Assembly: GCA_033795365.1 (NCBI GenBank)
Contig: JARYGU010000016.1
Span: forward strand, 1-64,000
DNA from: JARYGU01 sp033795365
Lineage (GTDB): Bacteria > Pseudomonadota > Alphaproteobacteria > Rhizobiales > Rhizobiaceae
Length of the DNA: 64,000 bases
Direction: 5' to 3'
The position numbers were made by a program, and so were the translations under genes. Position 1 is the stretch's first letter, and every line of letters starts with the position of its first letter. Of the stretch, positions 8,564-16,926 are shown in pieces. Below the pieces are notes generated by a model that saw only the letters and a program-made list of their open reading frames with translations, was not told the origin of the DNA and searched no databases.

Positions 8564-9625
8564 ATGCGCATAGGGAATTCGAAAGATCCGGTCCGCAGCC
8601 GCCGCTTCGCCGGGCTGCTCGTCGCGGCCGTTCTGGCGCTGGGAGGCCGGACGGCCAATGCTGCCGAGATTCATCTTGACGCCCCGGCGCCGACCCCGCC
8701 TGCGGAAGTGGCAAAGTTTGAATCGATCCAACCCGGCAGCGCCAATGGACTGACGCTTGGCTTTACCCAGCTCACCCTCGGCGTTCCCTTTACGGATGCA
8801 CTGCAGCGCGGCATGGAAAAGGCCTCCGAGACGGCCGGTTTCAAGCTTGTCACCTGCGATTCCAAGATGGATGCCGCCACCGCTCTCGCCTGCGTGCGTC
8901 AGTTCAAGACGCAGAATGTCGACGGCCTGATCACCTTCCAAGCGGATGCGGCAGCTGCCGCCAATATCTGCGCCGAAGGCCCGCAGGTCCCCGTCATTGC
9001 GATCGATATCGAGCAGAAGCCGTGCGAAACCGCCTTTGTCGGCGCAGCCAATTCCTATGCAGGCGAAATCGTCGGCCACGAACTCGGCATGTATTTCGCC
9101 AAGAATTTCAACTGCGAATATGATGCCTTCGTCTCGCTGGAATCGACAGCCGTCGGCATCGTCAACGACCAGCGCATGGGCGGCATCCGCAAGGCCTTCG
9201 AAGCCGTTTGCGGGCCGGTGCAGAACCTGCGCATCATCGACACGGGCGCCGGCGGCCAGGCCGACGCCGCTCAGCGCCAGTTTACCGATACGCTGACCGC
9301 CCTGCCCGGCGCCGGCAAGATCATCACCGTCGGCATCAACGAAGACGTCATCACCGCAGCACTTGCCGCAGCACGCACGCAGGGACGAAACCAGGATCTC
9401 TATCTTGGTGTTCAGAATTTCGATCCGGACAATTGCCAGATCTGGACCGCACCGCATTTCATCGCCACGGCGGCCTATTTCCCGGAGCGTTATGCAGACC
9501 TGATCGTGCCCAATCTGGTCAAGGCGATCAAAGGCGAGAAGATCAACAACCAGATCCTGGTCCCGCATGAGCTGATCACGCCGGCGAATGTCGCAAAGAT
9601 CTATCCGGAGTATGCCTGCAAATGA
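8564..9625 (+). CDS. Sugar ABC transporter, periplasmic substrate-binding protein
   Basis: The 353-residue precursor has a basic N-terminus, a hydrophobic core (FAGLLVAAVLALGG) and a signal-peptidase site after ANA (about residue 34). The mature part is a Peripla_BP_4-type (ribose/galactose class) binding protein: LTLGFTQLTLGVPFTDALQRG, then VDGLITFQADAAAA, VPVIAIDIEQKPC and ITVGINEDVITAALAAARTQG. AGGAGG lies just upstream of ATG 8564. It hands sugar to the ATPase/permease encoded by the next two genes; its stop overlaps the ATPase start by 4 bp. Confidence 0.9.
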   Translation: MRIGNSKDPVRSRRFAGLLVAAVLALGGRTANAAEIHLDAPAPTPPAEVAKFESIQPGSANGLTLGFTQLTLGVPFTDALQRGMEKASETAGFKLVTCDSKMDAATALACVRQFKTQNVDGLITFQADAAAAANICAEGPQVPVIAIDIEQKPCETAFVGAANSYAGEIVGHELGMYFAKNFNCEYDAFVSLESTAVGIVNDQRMGGIRKAFEAVCGPVQNLRIIDTGAGGQADAAQRQFTDTLTALPGAGKIITVGINEDVITAALAAARTQGRNQDLYLGVQNFDPDNCQIWTAPHFIATAAYFPERYADLIVPNLVKAIKGEKINNQILVPHELITPANVAKIYPEYACK

Positions 9626-11121
9626 CGACGGACTTCCTTGCTGTCCGCGGCATCCGGAAATCGTTCGGCCCGGTCGAGGTGCTGCATGGCGTGGACCTCG
9701 ATCTTGCCGCCGGAACAATCACCGCCCTTCTCGGGGAAAACGGTGCCGGCAAATCCACATTCGTGCGCATTCTGGCCGGTGACCACCGCCCGGACGACGG
9801 CACGATATCCGTGGACGGCAAGGCTGCATCCTTTCACGGCGTCGGCGATGCGAGGGACGCCGGCATAAGGCTGATTGCCCAGGAAATTGCGGACGCTCCG
9901 ACCCTGACAGTTGCCGAAAACATCGTCCTCGGTGCATGGCCGACGAGAGGGGGCCTTCTCGATCGCCGGGCCATGCAGCGGATGGCAGAAGAGGCGCTGG
10001 ACCTCATTGGCGCCGACCTGCCGCTGATGGCAAAGGTCGCAAATCTTCGGCTCGGCGAGCGACAGATCATCGAGATCGCCCGCGCGACGATTGGCACGTC
10101 GAAGTGCATCATCTTCGACGAGGCAACCGCCGCCCTGTCGGACGCCGAAGCGCGCAAGCTCTTTCATCTGATCCGGCGCCTGGCCGAACGTGGGACCGCA
10201 GTTCTCTATATCACCCACCGGCTCGATGAGGTCTTCACCCTGGCCGACCGAGTCTGCGTGCTGCGTGACGGCCGCGTTTCACTGGACCGGCCGACGAGTG
10301 AAGTCACCCAGGACCAGGTCATTGAGGCGATGGTCGGCCGGGCGGTTGCCCATGCGCGCTATTCGCCGGGCTCTTCATTCTCCGGCGCGCAGCCGGTTCT
10401 TGAAGCGGAGCGTCTTGGATCGGATGCTTTCGCGGACATCTCCTTCACGCTCGGCCCGGGCGAGATCCTCGGCATGTACGGCAAGGTCGGTTCCGGCGTC
10501 CAGGAGCTCGCAGCCTCGCTGGTCGGTGCCCGGACGTTCGACAGAGGCGAACTTTTTATCGACGGCAAACCTGCGCATTTTCGCCATCCTGCCGAGGCGA
10601 TCGCCGCTTCCATCGGCCATCTGCCGGCGGACCGGGCAAGCGAGGGGCTGCTGCCCACCCTGACACTTGCAGAAAACCTGTCCGCACCGAGCTGGCCGAG
10701 GCTGGCGCGCTCCGGCATGCTGAGCGGCGAGCGGCTGCGGTCGGCCTATTCCCGCTGGCATCGGAAGCTGCGCGTGAAGGCGGACGCCACTGGCGACCAG
10801 ATCATCACCGAATTGTCCGGCGGCAATCAGCAGAAGGTTCTGCTCGGCCGCTGGCTCGAGGCGGGTTCCAGAATCCTTGTGCTGACGGAACCGACGCGTG
10901 GGGTCGATGTCGGCGCCCGCCAGGAGATTTATCGCATCCTCGTCGAACTGGCGGCTAGCGGCCATGCCATCATCATCGCAACCTCGGACTATGAGGACGT
11001 CAATGCCGTCGCCAGCCGCGCGCTCGTCCTGGTCCGCGGGCGGTTGATCGCGGAAATGCCGCACGATCGCATTTCGACCGAAACTCTTACCGAAGCCGCG
11101 GGAGGCGGTGTCCATGCATGA
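9622..11121 (+). CDS. Sugar ABC transporter, duplicated ATP-binding protein (RbsA/MglA type)
   Basis: The protein has 499 residues with two ABC domains. The first has Walker A GENGAGKST (residues 38-46) and signature LGERQIIEIARA. The second has the usual degenerate first motif (GKVGSGVQELA) and an intact LSGGNQQKVLLGRWL signature, followed by LVLTEPTRGVDVGA. This is the layout of carbohydrate importers of the CUT2 family (ribose, xylose, galactose type). The ATG overlaps the end of the binding-protein gene (ATGA) and the 3' end overlaps the permease start, which indicates one operon. Confidence 0.93.
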   Translation: MTTDFLAVRGIRKSFGPVEVLHGVDLDLAAGTITALLGENGAGKSTFVRILAGDHRPDDGTISVDGKAASFHGVGDARDAGIRLIAQEIADAPTLTVAENIVLGAWPTRGGLLDRRAMQRMAEEALDLIGADLPLMAKVANLRLGERQIIEIARATIGTSKCIIFDEATAALSDAEARKLFHLIRRLAERGTAVLYITHRLDEVFTLADRVCVLRDGRVSLDRPTSEVTQDQVIEAMVGRAVAHARYSPGSSFSGAQPVLEAERLGSDAFADISFTLGPGEILGMYGKVGSGVQELAASLVGARTFDRGELFIDGKPAHFRHPAEAIAASIGHLPADRASEGLLPTLTLAENLSAPSWPRLARSGMLSGERLRSAYSRWHRKLRVKADATGDQIITELSGGNQQKVLLGRWLEAGSRILVLTEPTRGVDVGARQEIYRILVELAASGHAIIIATSDYEDVNAVASRALVLVRGRLIAEMPHDRISTETLTEAAGGGVHA

Positions 11122-12115
11122 TAAGCTTCAATTCGAGGCCATGACAGCCATGGCGGATATCGACGCAAATGGCGGCAAGACCAGCTTCTGGCGCAAAACA
11201 CCGGAATCGGCCGCGCTGCTCGCCTTCCTGCTCGCCGAAATCGTCTTCTTTTCATTGAGTTCGCCCTACTTCCTGACCTGGGGCAACTGGGTCAACGTGA
11301 TCACGGCATTGTCGATTACGGGCGTGCTTGCGGCAGGCGGAACCATGCTGCTCATTGCCGGCCAGTTCGACCTGTCGGTCGGCAGCGGCGTCGCTTTCGT
11401 CGCGCTTGTCATGGCCTTGACCGTCGACAGCATCGGCATCCTTCCGGCGAGCGCCCTCGCATTGGTCGTCGGCATGGGGATCGGCGTGATCAACGGCTTC
11501 CTGGTGACGAAGATCGGCGTCAACGCGCTGATCGCCACACTCGGCACGCTGGCGATCTTCCGCGGGCTGACCCAGTCAATTGGCGGCGGCAAGAACATGC
11601 TGATCTCCAACTTCGACTGGGCGATCTGGCGCCCTTTCCTCAACATCCCGCTGTCTGCCCTGGTCTTCGTCCTTGTCGCCATCGTCGTCGGCATCGTCCT
11701 CAAATGCTCGGTCTTCGGCCGGTCGATCTATGCGATCGGCGCCAACGAGAATGCGGCGCGTCTGGTCGGGATCAAGACGAAGCGCGTGGTCTTTCTGAGC
11801 TTCCTGCTTTCGGGCGCCTTCATCGGGCTCGGCGGGCTGATGAGCGCCTCGCAACTCGGCTCGACGTCAGGCACAACCGGCCTCGGCCTGGAACTTGCCG
11901 TCGTCACCGCCGTCATCCTCGGCGGAACGTCGCTGAAGGGCGGCACGGGCACTATGTTCGGCACGGTGATCGGCCTGTTGATCGTCGGCGTGCTGAACAA
12001 TGGTCTGACGCTGATGAACATCAACTCCTCATGGCAACAGGCCGCCACCGGCTTTCTGCTCATCCTTGCGGTGTCCTTCGACCAGTTGCGGCAGCGACTT
12101 GTCGGCAGGCGCTGA
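11114..12115 (+). CDS. Sugar ABC transporter, permease (CUT2 type)
   Basis: The inner-membrane protein is 333 residues with about nine to ten hydrophobic segments. It includes GTMLLIAGQFDLSVGSG, the conserved motif near the N-terminus of ribose/xylose permeases (BPD_transp_2), and the GTSLKGGTGTMFGTVIGLLIVGVLNNGLTLM segment near the C-terminus. ATG 11114 is preferred over GTG 11108 because GGAGG at 11100-11104 is well spaced for it. The start lies 8 bp inside the end of the ATPase gene. Confidence 0.92.
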   Translation: MHDKLQFEAMTAMADIDANGGKTSFWRKTPESAALLAFLLAEIVFFSLSSPYFLTWGNWVNVITALSITGVLAAGGTMLLIAGQFDLSVGSGVAFVALVMALTVDSIGILPASALALVVGMGIGVINGFLVTKIGVNALIATLGTLAIFRGLTQSIGGGKNMLISNFDWAIWRPFLNIPLSALVFVLVAIVVGIVLKCSVFGRSIYAIGANENAARLVGIKTKRVVFLSFLLSGAFIGLGGLMSASQLGSTSGTTGLGLELAVVTAVILGGTSLKGGTGTMFGTVIGLLIVGVLNNGLTLMNINSSWQQAATGFLLILAVSFDQLRQRLVGRR

Positions 12116-12124
12116 GAACGGGCC

Positions 12125-13906
12125 ATGACAGAGCAAGCAACATTCAGGCTGCTCGACAATGTCGATGTGGCGATGCGTGACGGCGTGGTCCTCAAGACCG
12201 ATCTCTGGCTTCCGGCGGCGGACGGCGCCTGGCCGGTGCTTCTACAGCGGACCCCTTATCGCAAGGAAGCACCGTTCGGCTCGCAATATATTTCCGCTTT
12301 GGAGTTTCAGACGGCACTGCGCCGAGGCTATGCGATCGCGATCCAGGACACTCGCGGCCGTTATCAGTCGGACGGCGAGTTCGTTCCCTTTGAATTTGAA
12401 GGGCGTGACAGCGCCGATACCATCGAATGGCTGAGACGCCAGCCGTTCTGTAACGGCAAGGTCGGAATGTTCGGTGCTTCCTATGTCGGCGCCACGCAGG
12501 TGCTGGCGCTGTCGGAAAATCCGGAGGGTCTAAAGGCGATCGCTCCGCAATTGACGACGGCGCGCCATCGCGAAACATGGATGTATCGCGGCGGTGCGCT
12601 TGAGCTTGCGTTCTTGTTGTTATGGGTGATCGAGGCGCTGGGCGCCGACCATATCTTCCATCGGATGGCGGTGATGCCGCCTGATGCGCGGGAGCGTGCG
12701 CAAGCATTTCTGGAACTCTTTCAACGGGATCCTTTCGCAGCCTTTACTCGACTGCCCATCCTGAATGAAGCGATCACTGAGCTTGCACCCTATGTTCGCG
12801 ATTGGTTCGATCCCCAGGCGATCGGCGGCTCGTCCGAATCAGCCCGTCCCGATTGGATCGATACGAACAAAACCGCGATGCTGGTCGTGGCCGGCTGGAA
12901 CGATATCTTTCTCGAGGGTTCGATTGAGCTCTTCGAGAGGGCAAAATCCCGTTGGGTGGGGCAAAACGGCATGCCTGACCGGCTCATCATCGGCCCATGG
13001 TCCCATGGCAATCCGAGCGACTGGCAGGGCGAGGAATGGCTGGGGTACGGTGCATCGAGCGTTGATCTTCCAGAGGAAAACTTGGCTTTCTTCGACAGCG
13101 TTCTTGAAGATCGCCGGCCGGCATCTCCGGTTGTGCGTTATTTCCGTTCAGGTTCAAACAGCTGGCATGCCGCGCCTGATTGGCCTTTGCCGGATGCGGT
13201 AGCCGTGCCGCATTTCCTCGATTGCAGCCGGGGAACGCTCGGCTCGACAGCGGGAGCGAAAGCGAGTGCCACTTATGTTTCCGATCCGTCCATGCCGGTG
13301 CCAAGCGTCGGCGGCGCGACCTTCCTTCCCGGCCTTCTTCTAGGCCGCAATTCCGGGCCTCTCGATCAGGCGTCAATCGAGATCCGAGAGGACGTGCTGG
13401 TCTTCACTGGTCAGCCCCTGCGAGACGATCTCGAGGTGACAGGGCTTGTGACGGCATGCCTCTGGGTCACCTCCTCCGCCACGACCTGCGATTGGACAGC
13501 CAAGCTTTGCGACGTGGCTCCGGACGACCGGAGCCTTGCCATCGTCGATGGAATCATCAGATGGAACCGCGGCCGCGAAACGGGCGATGACCCCGCCGAA
13601 CTCACCATCCGCCTTGGACATACCAGCCGGCTGTTCAAGAAAGGCCATCGGCTGCGGCTCCAGATTGCTTCCTCAAACTTTCCCCGTTTCGATCGTAACC
13701 CGCAGTCGGCAGTCCCATCCACCCTTGCCAGGGCATCGGATTTCGTGGCGGCCAAGCAGCAGGTCTTCTCCGGCGCGGCCTATCCGAGCCGCCTTGTTCT
13801 ACCGGTCATAACGGGAGCCTTTCCGAAAGCGCGGTCCTTGGCGGGACTGTCGACCATCGATGGGCTTCAGGCGCAAGACGCCGACGCAGGAGCCGAATTC
13901 CGGTAG
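12125..13906 (+). CDS. CocE/NonD family hydrolase
   Basis: The 593-residue alpha/beta hydrolase has the S15-type fold used by cocaine esterase and glutaryl-7-ACA acylase. The nucleophile lies in GMFGASYVGA (S119). The probable acid is D260 in AGWNDIF and the base is H294 in GPWSHG. The C-terminal ~200 residues form the jelly-roll domain (LEVTGLVTACLWVTSSATTCDWTAKL...). No signal peptide is seen, so it is cytosolic. It starts 9 bp after the permease stop and belongs to the operon. Its place suggests that the imported compound carries an ester or amide bond which this enzyme cleaves (inference). Confidence 0.85.
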   Translation: MTEQATFRLLDNVDVAMRDGVVLKTDLWLPAADGAWPVLLQRTPYRKEAPFGSQYISALEFQTALRRGYAIAIQDTRGRYQSDGEFVPFEFEGRDSADTIEWLRRQPFCNGKVGMFGASYVGATQVLALSENPEGLKAIAPQLTTARHRETWMYRGGALELAFLLLWVIEALGADHIFHRMAVMPPDARERAQAFLELFQRDPFAAFTRLPILNEAITELAPYVRDWFDPQAIGGSSESARPDWIDTNKTAMLVVAGWNDIFLEGSIELFERAKSRWVGQNGMPDRLIIGPWSHGNPSDWQGEEWLGYGASSVDLPEENLAFFDSVLEDRRPASPVVRYFRSGSNSWHAAPDWPLPDAVAVPHFLDCSRGTLGSTAGAKASATYVSDPSMPVPSVGGATFLPGLLLGRNSGPLDQASIEIREDVLVFTGQPLRDDLEVTGLVTACLWVTSSATTCDWTAKLCDVAPDDRSLAIVDGIIRWNRGRETGDDPAELTIRLGHTSRLFKKGHRLRLQIASSNFPRFDRNPQSAVPSTLARASDFVAAKQQVFSGAAYPSRLVLPVITGAFPKARSLAGLSTIDGLQAQDADAGAEFR

Positions 13907-14306
13907 CAGAAAGTTTGGCTGCCGCCCCCGCGAGGGCACAGATGCAATATACGCCTTGAGCAGATTCGAACTCGCGACGCCTAAGATCGCGCCACGAGCG
14001 GTCATGGTCGAGCGCGAAATACCTCCGACTGGAAGCATTTTGCCGCGTGGTGCCCACGGCACGGACTTTCGACCTTGCCGCCAGATCCGAGGTGGTCGGC
14101 CTCTACATCACTGCCTGCGCCTCGGGTGCGGCCGAGCGCGGCATGAACGGAATTCCGGCGCAGTCCGCGAGCCGCCGCTCGCAGCGCAACGCGATGTCCC
14201 GGTTGGGAGCAGTCTGCGGAAATTAACCCTATCCCTTAGGAAAGCTTTTATCTTATCATAGCAGGGTGCCCTCAGGGCGGGCATTGCAGTATCGGAGTGA
14301 GATCTG
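13907..14306 (+). other. Non-coding gap after the sugar operon
   Basis: These 400 bp contain no convincing gene. A plus-strand frame ending at about 14226 (…EVVGLYITACASGAAERG…) has no start and no recognisable family. An AT-rich stretch at 14223-14270 probably holds the promoter of the small gene at 14307. Confidence 0.5.
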
Positions 14307-14462
14307 ATGACCTATGGCGTCCTGTTCGTTTCCGCGCTCGTGGCCTGCATCCTCCTTATCGCTGCCGTCGACAAGGAACCGTCTGAGCCTGGCGATCCCG
14401 CGTTCTCGAAGCTGGGGACCGAGCGCAATGTCGATGGCGATCCAGCCATCATACGTCGTTGA
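14307..14462 (+). CDS. Small single-span membrane protein
   Basis: This 51-residue ORF begins MTYGVLFVSALVACILLIAA, one membrane span at the extreme N-terminus, followed by a charged cytosolic or periplasmic tail (VDKEPSEPGDPAFSKLG). The sequence CGGAGTGAG about 8 bases upstream of the ATG is a fair ribosome-binding site, and AT-rich DNA lies upstream. No family is recognised. It sits in a run of short membrane-protein genes between 14.3 and 16.1 kb. Confidence 0.5.
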   Translation: MTYGVLFVSALVACILLIAAVDKEPSEPGDPAFSKLGTERNVDGDPAIIRR

Positions 14463-14598
14463 CCATTTCGGCCTTGCGGCGCTCATGCCGCGGTTTCCTG
14501 CCTTCGTTACGGCATGTCACAAGTTGTGACTCCGCCTCCGGAACAGCCTGCCCGGCTTAGTAGTTTCGTCTGCTCCCAGCAACCAGTCGGAGAGACGA

Positions 14599-14778
14599 AT
14601 GGCAAATTTCCCTCTTCAGCCCGAGGAGCGTTCAGGCACCGGCTTTCCGATCGGCGTGATCGTTTCCGCGCTGCTTGCCATCGCCGGCTATCTTTTCCTC
14701 GGAGGCACCCTGGAACAGCGGCAGAGCAATGCCAATATCTATCTTCCGGAAACGAACCCAGAGCAGCCACAACGATGA
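14599..14778 (+). CDS. Small single-span membrane protein, first of a coupled pair
   Basis: The product is 59 residues with one span (FPIGVIVSALLAIAGYLFLGG, residues about 16-36) and a polar C-terminus ending PEQPQR. The GGAGAGACG before the ATG is a reasonable ribosome-binding site. The stop overlaps the next start as ATGA, which indicates translational coupling with the 57-residue protein that follows. No known family. Confidence 0.6.
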   Translation: MANFPLQPEERSGTGFPIGVIVSALLAIAGYLFLGGTLEQRQSNANIYLPETNPEQPQR

Positions 14779-14948
14779 AACGCCAATTGAATCTGACCGG
14801 CATGGCGCTCCTGGCCATCTTCGTCGTCATGTTCGGATCCATCCTGAGCATTCTCTTCGTCAACGGATCCGCTCAAGGATCAGCCGAGTTGATGTCCGAC
14901 GCCGCCGCCCCGGCGGCGCTTCCCGATTCCGCGGGTTCCGGCAGATAG
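14775..14948 (+). CDS. Small single-span membrane protein, second of a coupled pair
   Basis: The product is 57 residues: a short basic N-terminus, one span (MALLAIFVVMFGSILSILFV) and an Ala/Pro/Ser-rich tail ending SGSGR-like. The ATG lies within the stop of the preceding 59-residue gene (ATGA). The topology (basic end first, polar tail last) suggests an N-in bitopic protein. Two small bitopic proteins made from one coupled message often form a complex, which is inference here. Confidence 0.55.
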   Translation: MKRQLNLTGMALLAIFVVMFGSILSILFVNGSAQGSAELMSDAAAPAALPDSAGSGR

Positions 14949-15089
14949 GGGCGGCAAGCCGCTTCGGAAGCTTGCCCTCGACCGCCCGCAACGGTGGTAT
15001 CTGCGACATTCTTTCCACAATGCGACCTTGACTTGGGCGGACGACCTCGGCAACGCTTCGCCTCAGATTTTCAATCGGTACAATTGCCA

Positions 15090-15308
15090 ATGACGCCTGC
15101 CCGTTTTTCAGAATGCCTTCTGCTGATCCGCTGGACGCCCATCAATCTGGCGAGCGCCCTGCAATGCGAGCTCTCATGGATCGAAGCCATGGAGGCGGGG
15201 AACGCAAAAGTACCGGAAGAACTCGCATCATGGCTCGAGACCCTGGCTCAATGCCACAAGGCCGCGGGCATTCCGACGGCCTTTCGCGGGCGCAGGGAAG
15301 AAGATTGA
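15090..15308 (+). CDS. Small HTH-like protein
   Basis: This 72-residue protein (MTPARFSECLLLIRW..., LEWL-type ending ASWLETLAQCHKAAG) resembles a family of short rhizobial proteins with a XRE/Cro-like helix-turn-helix, where TPINLASALQCELSWIEAMEAG would cover the two helices. It may bind DNA. No good ribosome-binding site is seen before ATG 15090. The family assignment is from pattern only. Confidence 0.5.
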   Translation: MTPARFSECLLLIRWTPINLASALQCELSWIEAMEAGNAKVPEELASWLETLAQCHKAAGIPTAFRGRREED

Positions 15309-15803
15309 CCCCCGCAAGGAATCTGCGGATCCGCCTCGTGCCGATCCGGCAACATCTCGGCCGACGGGCTGTTCATCTCCTGTTCATGTAAGAAACTACA
15401 AAAATACATCGTCGCAACCGCCTTATTGCGACCAAAGGGACCCGGCGGCGGACCCAAGTTTCCTGATGCCGGGTCTCTCCAGAGGCGACGAGATAGCGGA
15501 TTGTGCGCCGATTCCTCCATTCTTCGGCGGCACAAGGGCCCGGGCATAGATCAGGTCCGTGTCCGGGCCTGTACGGCGGCATCGGGAGAACGAAGCACGT
15601 GTCCTCGGTCACCGATGCCGGCTCCAAGAATGCAGCGGCCTCCGCAAGCGCTGATCAATCTGAAACGTCCCGCCGCCCTCTTCAACGGATGCGCTTCGCA
15701 GCATTTCAAAAGCTGCGCCCAGGGCAACGAATATTCATTTTTACTGATTGTTAACCCTGTTTTCGCACCATTGGCGCACCGATACCCATGAAGAGGTGTT
15801 TCG
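15309..15803 (+). other. Gap without a convincing gene
   Basis: These 495 bp hold several short open frames on both strands, none with a ribosome-binding site or recognisable protein. The notable element is the inverted repeat at 15411-15436, listed separately. AT-rich DNA at 15730-15780 probably contains the promoter for the 37-residue protein genes that begin at 15804. Confidence 0.5.
15411..15436. repeat. GTCGCAA...ATTGCGACCAAA inverted-repeat element, copy 1
   Basis: GTCGCAA (15411-15417) is followed 8 bases later by its inverse inside ATTGCGACCAAA (15425-15436). The same 7-mer and the same 12-mer occur in the same order and orientation in the rkpA-rkpU intergenic region. The spacing allows a dimeric protein site or a small hairpin. 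Which of these applies is not known. Confidence 0.4.
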
Positions 15804-15917
15804 ATGAAGTACGACTGGACCGGAATGCGCAGGCGCGACGCGAGTGACGACAGAATCCTCGTGGCGACGCTTCTCACGCTACTTGCAATCGTGCTGGCGG
15901 TGGCGGTTGCTGCCTGA
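15804..15917 (+). CDS. 37-residue membrane peptide, YDWTG paralogue 1
   Basis: The ORF encodes 37 residues. It begins with MKYDWTGMRRR, continues with a charged linker, and ends in a single hydrophobic span (ILVATLLTLLAIVLAVAVAA). AGAGG lies about 10 bases before the ATG. The stop overlaps the next start as TGATG, and the next protein is a paralogue of the same length with the same YDWTG motif. No function is known. Confidence 0.6.
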   Translation: MKYDWTGMRRRDASDDRILVATLLTLLAIVLAVAVAA

Positions 15918-16030
15918 TGAGCTATGATTGGACGGGAAAACGGACGCGCAGATTGACCGTCATGCGAATTTGCGCCGCTGCAATGCTGATGTTCCTATCG
16001 CTGGCGGTTTTGCTGGTTGCGATGTCGTAG
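15917..16030 (+). CDS. 37-residue membrane peptide, YDWTG paralogue 2
   Basis: The ORF encodes 37 residues starting MSYDWTGKRTRRL and ending in one span (AAMLMFLSLAVLLVAMS). It shares the YDWTGxR-R N-terminal motif, the basic patch and the C-terminal span with the ORF immediately before it, with which it overlaps by one base. The pair looks like a tandem duplication kept under selection. No function is known. Confidence 0.6.
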   Translation: MSYDWTGKRTRRLTVMRICAAAMLMFLSLAVLLVAMS

Positions 16031-16142
16031 CTTCCGCCCATAGGCGGCCCACCCGCCGGGTGAGACTGCCGTCTCACCCGTTTGGGGGAAGACATGCTAG
16101 CTTGCCGGCAGTTATTCTTAAGGCGACAAGGGGGAATAATGC

Positions 16143-16391
16143 ATGAAAAAGCAGAAAATCGAACTTTGGGAGGAGATCCGGATCCGTCGGGTAGATACGG
16201 GATGGGACTTCTATTTCTGCGGAACTCGGCCGAGCATCTGCGGCCTGATGGAGAACCGCGCCGACACCTTCGATGCGGTGGTCGCAAGGATCAAGGAGCA
16301 ATTCGACGTCGAACCGCGCCAGTCCGTGCCGAACCGCCTGCCCGCCGAGCGGCATCGCCATAATGCGGCGGTACATCGTGAAATGCGGTGA
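16143..16391 (+). CDS. Conserved small protein of unknown function
   Basis: The product is 82 residues (MKKQKIELWEEIRIRRVDTG...). It is basic and soluble, with aromatic and Cys residues (GWDFYFCGTRPSICGLM) and a C-terminal His/Arg-rich tail. A purine run (AAGGGGGAAT) precedes the ATG. No domain is recognised. Confidence 0.55.
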   Translation: MKKQKIELWEEIRIRRVDTGWDFYFCGTRPSICGLMENRADTFDAVVARIKEQFDVEPRQSVPNRLPAERHRHNAAVHREMR

Positions 16392-16554
16392 CGCGCAAGT
16401 GTCAAATTTAAGGATACCTCAAGACGCGATGATTTAACGATATTCCAGGTGGAATTTTCGGCGAAAGCGACTGGAGGGAGTTGACGTGCGAAGCCTTCTC
16501 CTTCATGGCCCCTCGCCTACGACGCCGGAAAACCGGCACATTGCGTGAGGAATT

Positions 16555-16914
16555 ATGGTTTCGACAGAAGAATTCGAGGCAGCGTTGCGGGTAACGATGA
16601 TGTTTGCCGGCCTTTCGCCTGCGCGTGTCGAGCAGCACGTCTCTCTGCTTTTCCGCCTGCGTGACGAGCGGGTCGTCCCGGACATCGACCGGAAAACCTT
16701 GGAGAATGTACGTGAATGGGCCCTCAGGACGGCCCGCGACTACGGCGCGCGTACCGTCAGGGAAGCCTTCGCCCTGATCTACCGGCAACCTGCCGTCGAC
16801 AAGGATCGTCTCTATGACAGCGGTTGGGAACGCGCCTGGAGCCGGTGCCTGCCTGATGGAAGCTCCGGTTTTCGCCGCGGCAAGCGGGAGCTCATCGTAC
16901 AGCCCGCTCATTGA
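16555..16914 (+). CDS. Hypothetical protein
   Basis: The product is 119 residues from an ATG preceded by GAGGAATT. The N-terminal ~85 residues look helical and folded (FEAALRVTMMFAGLSPARVEQHVSLLF...), while the last 25 are basic and disordered. No family is recognised. It converges on rkpH with a 12-bp gap. A minus-strand frame covers the same region (to 16911), but it lacks folded-protein character. Confidence 0.45.
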   Translation: MVSTEEFEAALRVTMMFAGLSPARVEQHVSLLFRLRDERVVPDIDRKTLENVREWALRTARDYGARTVREAFALIYRQPAVDKDRLYDSGWERAWSRCLPDGSSGFRRGKRELIVQPAH

Positions 16915-16926
16915 CAGCGTCAGGGT

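Noticed and set aside
13955..13990. GATTCGAACTCGCGACG resembling a reversed tRNA T-arm
   Set aside because: The T stem does not pair and no acceptor, D or anticodon arm could be found on either strand; at most a degraded tRNA remnant.
15503..15754. Plus-strand ORF of 83 codons
   Set aside because: No ribosome-binding site, no domain and low-complexity composition.
16408..16911. Minus-strand ORF of 167 codons opposite the gene at 16555
   Set aside because: The plus-strand frame has a ribosome-binding site and helical, folded-type composition; the minus frame looks like its shadow.
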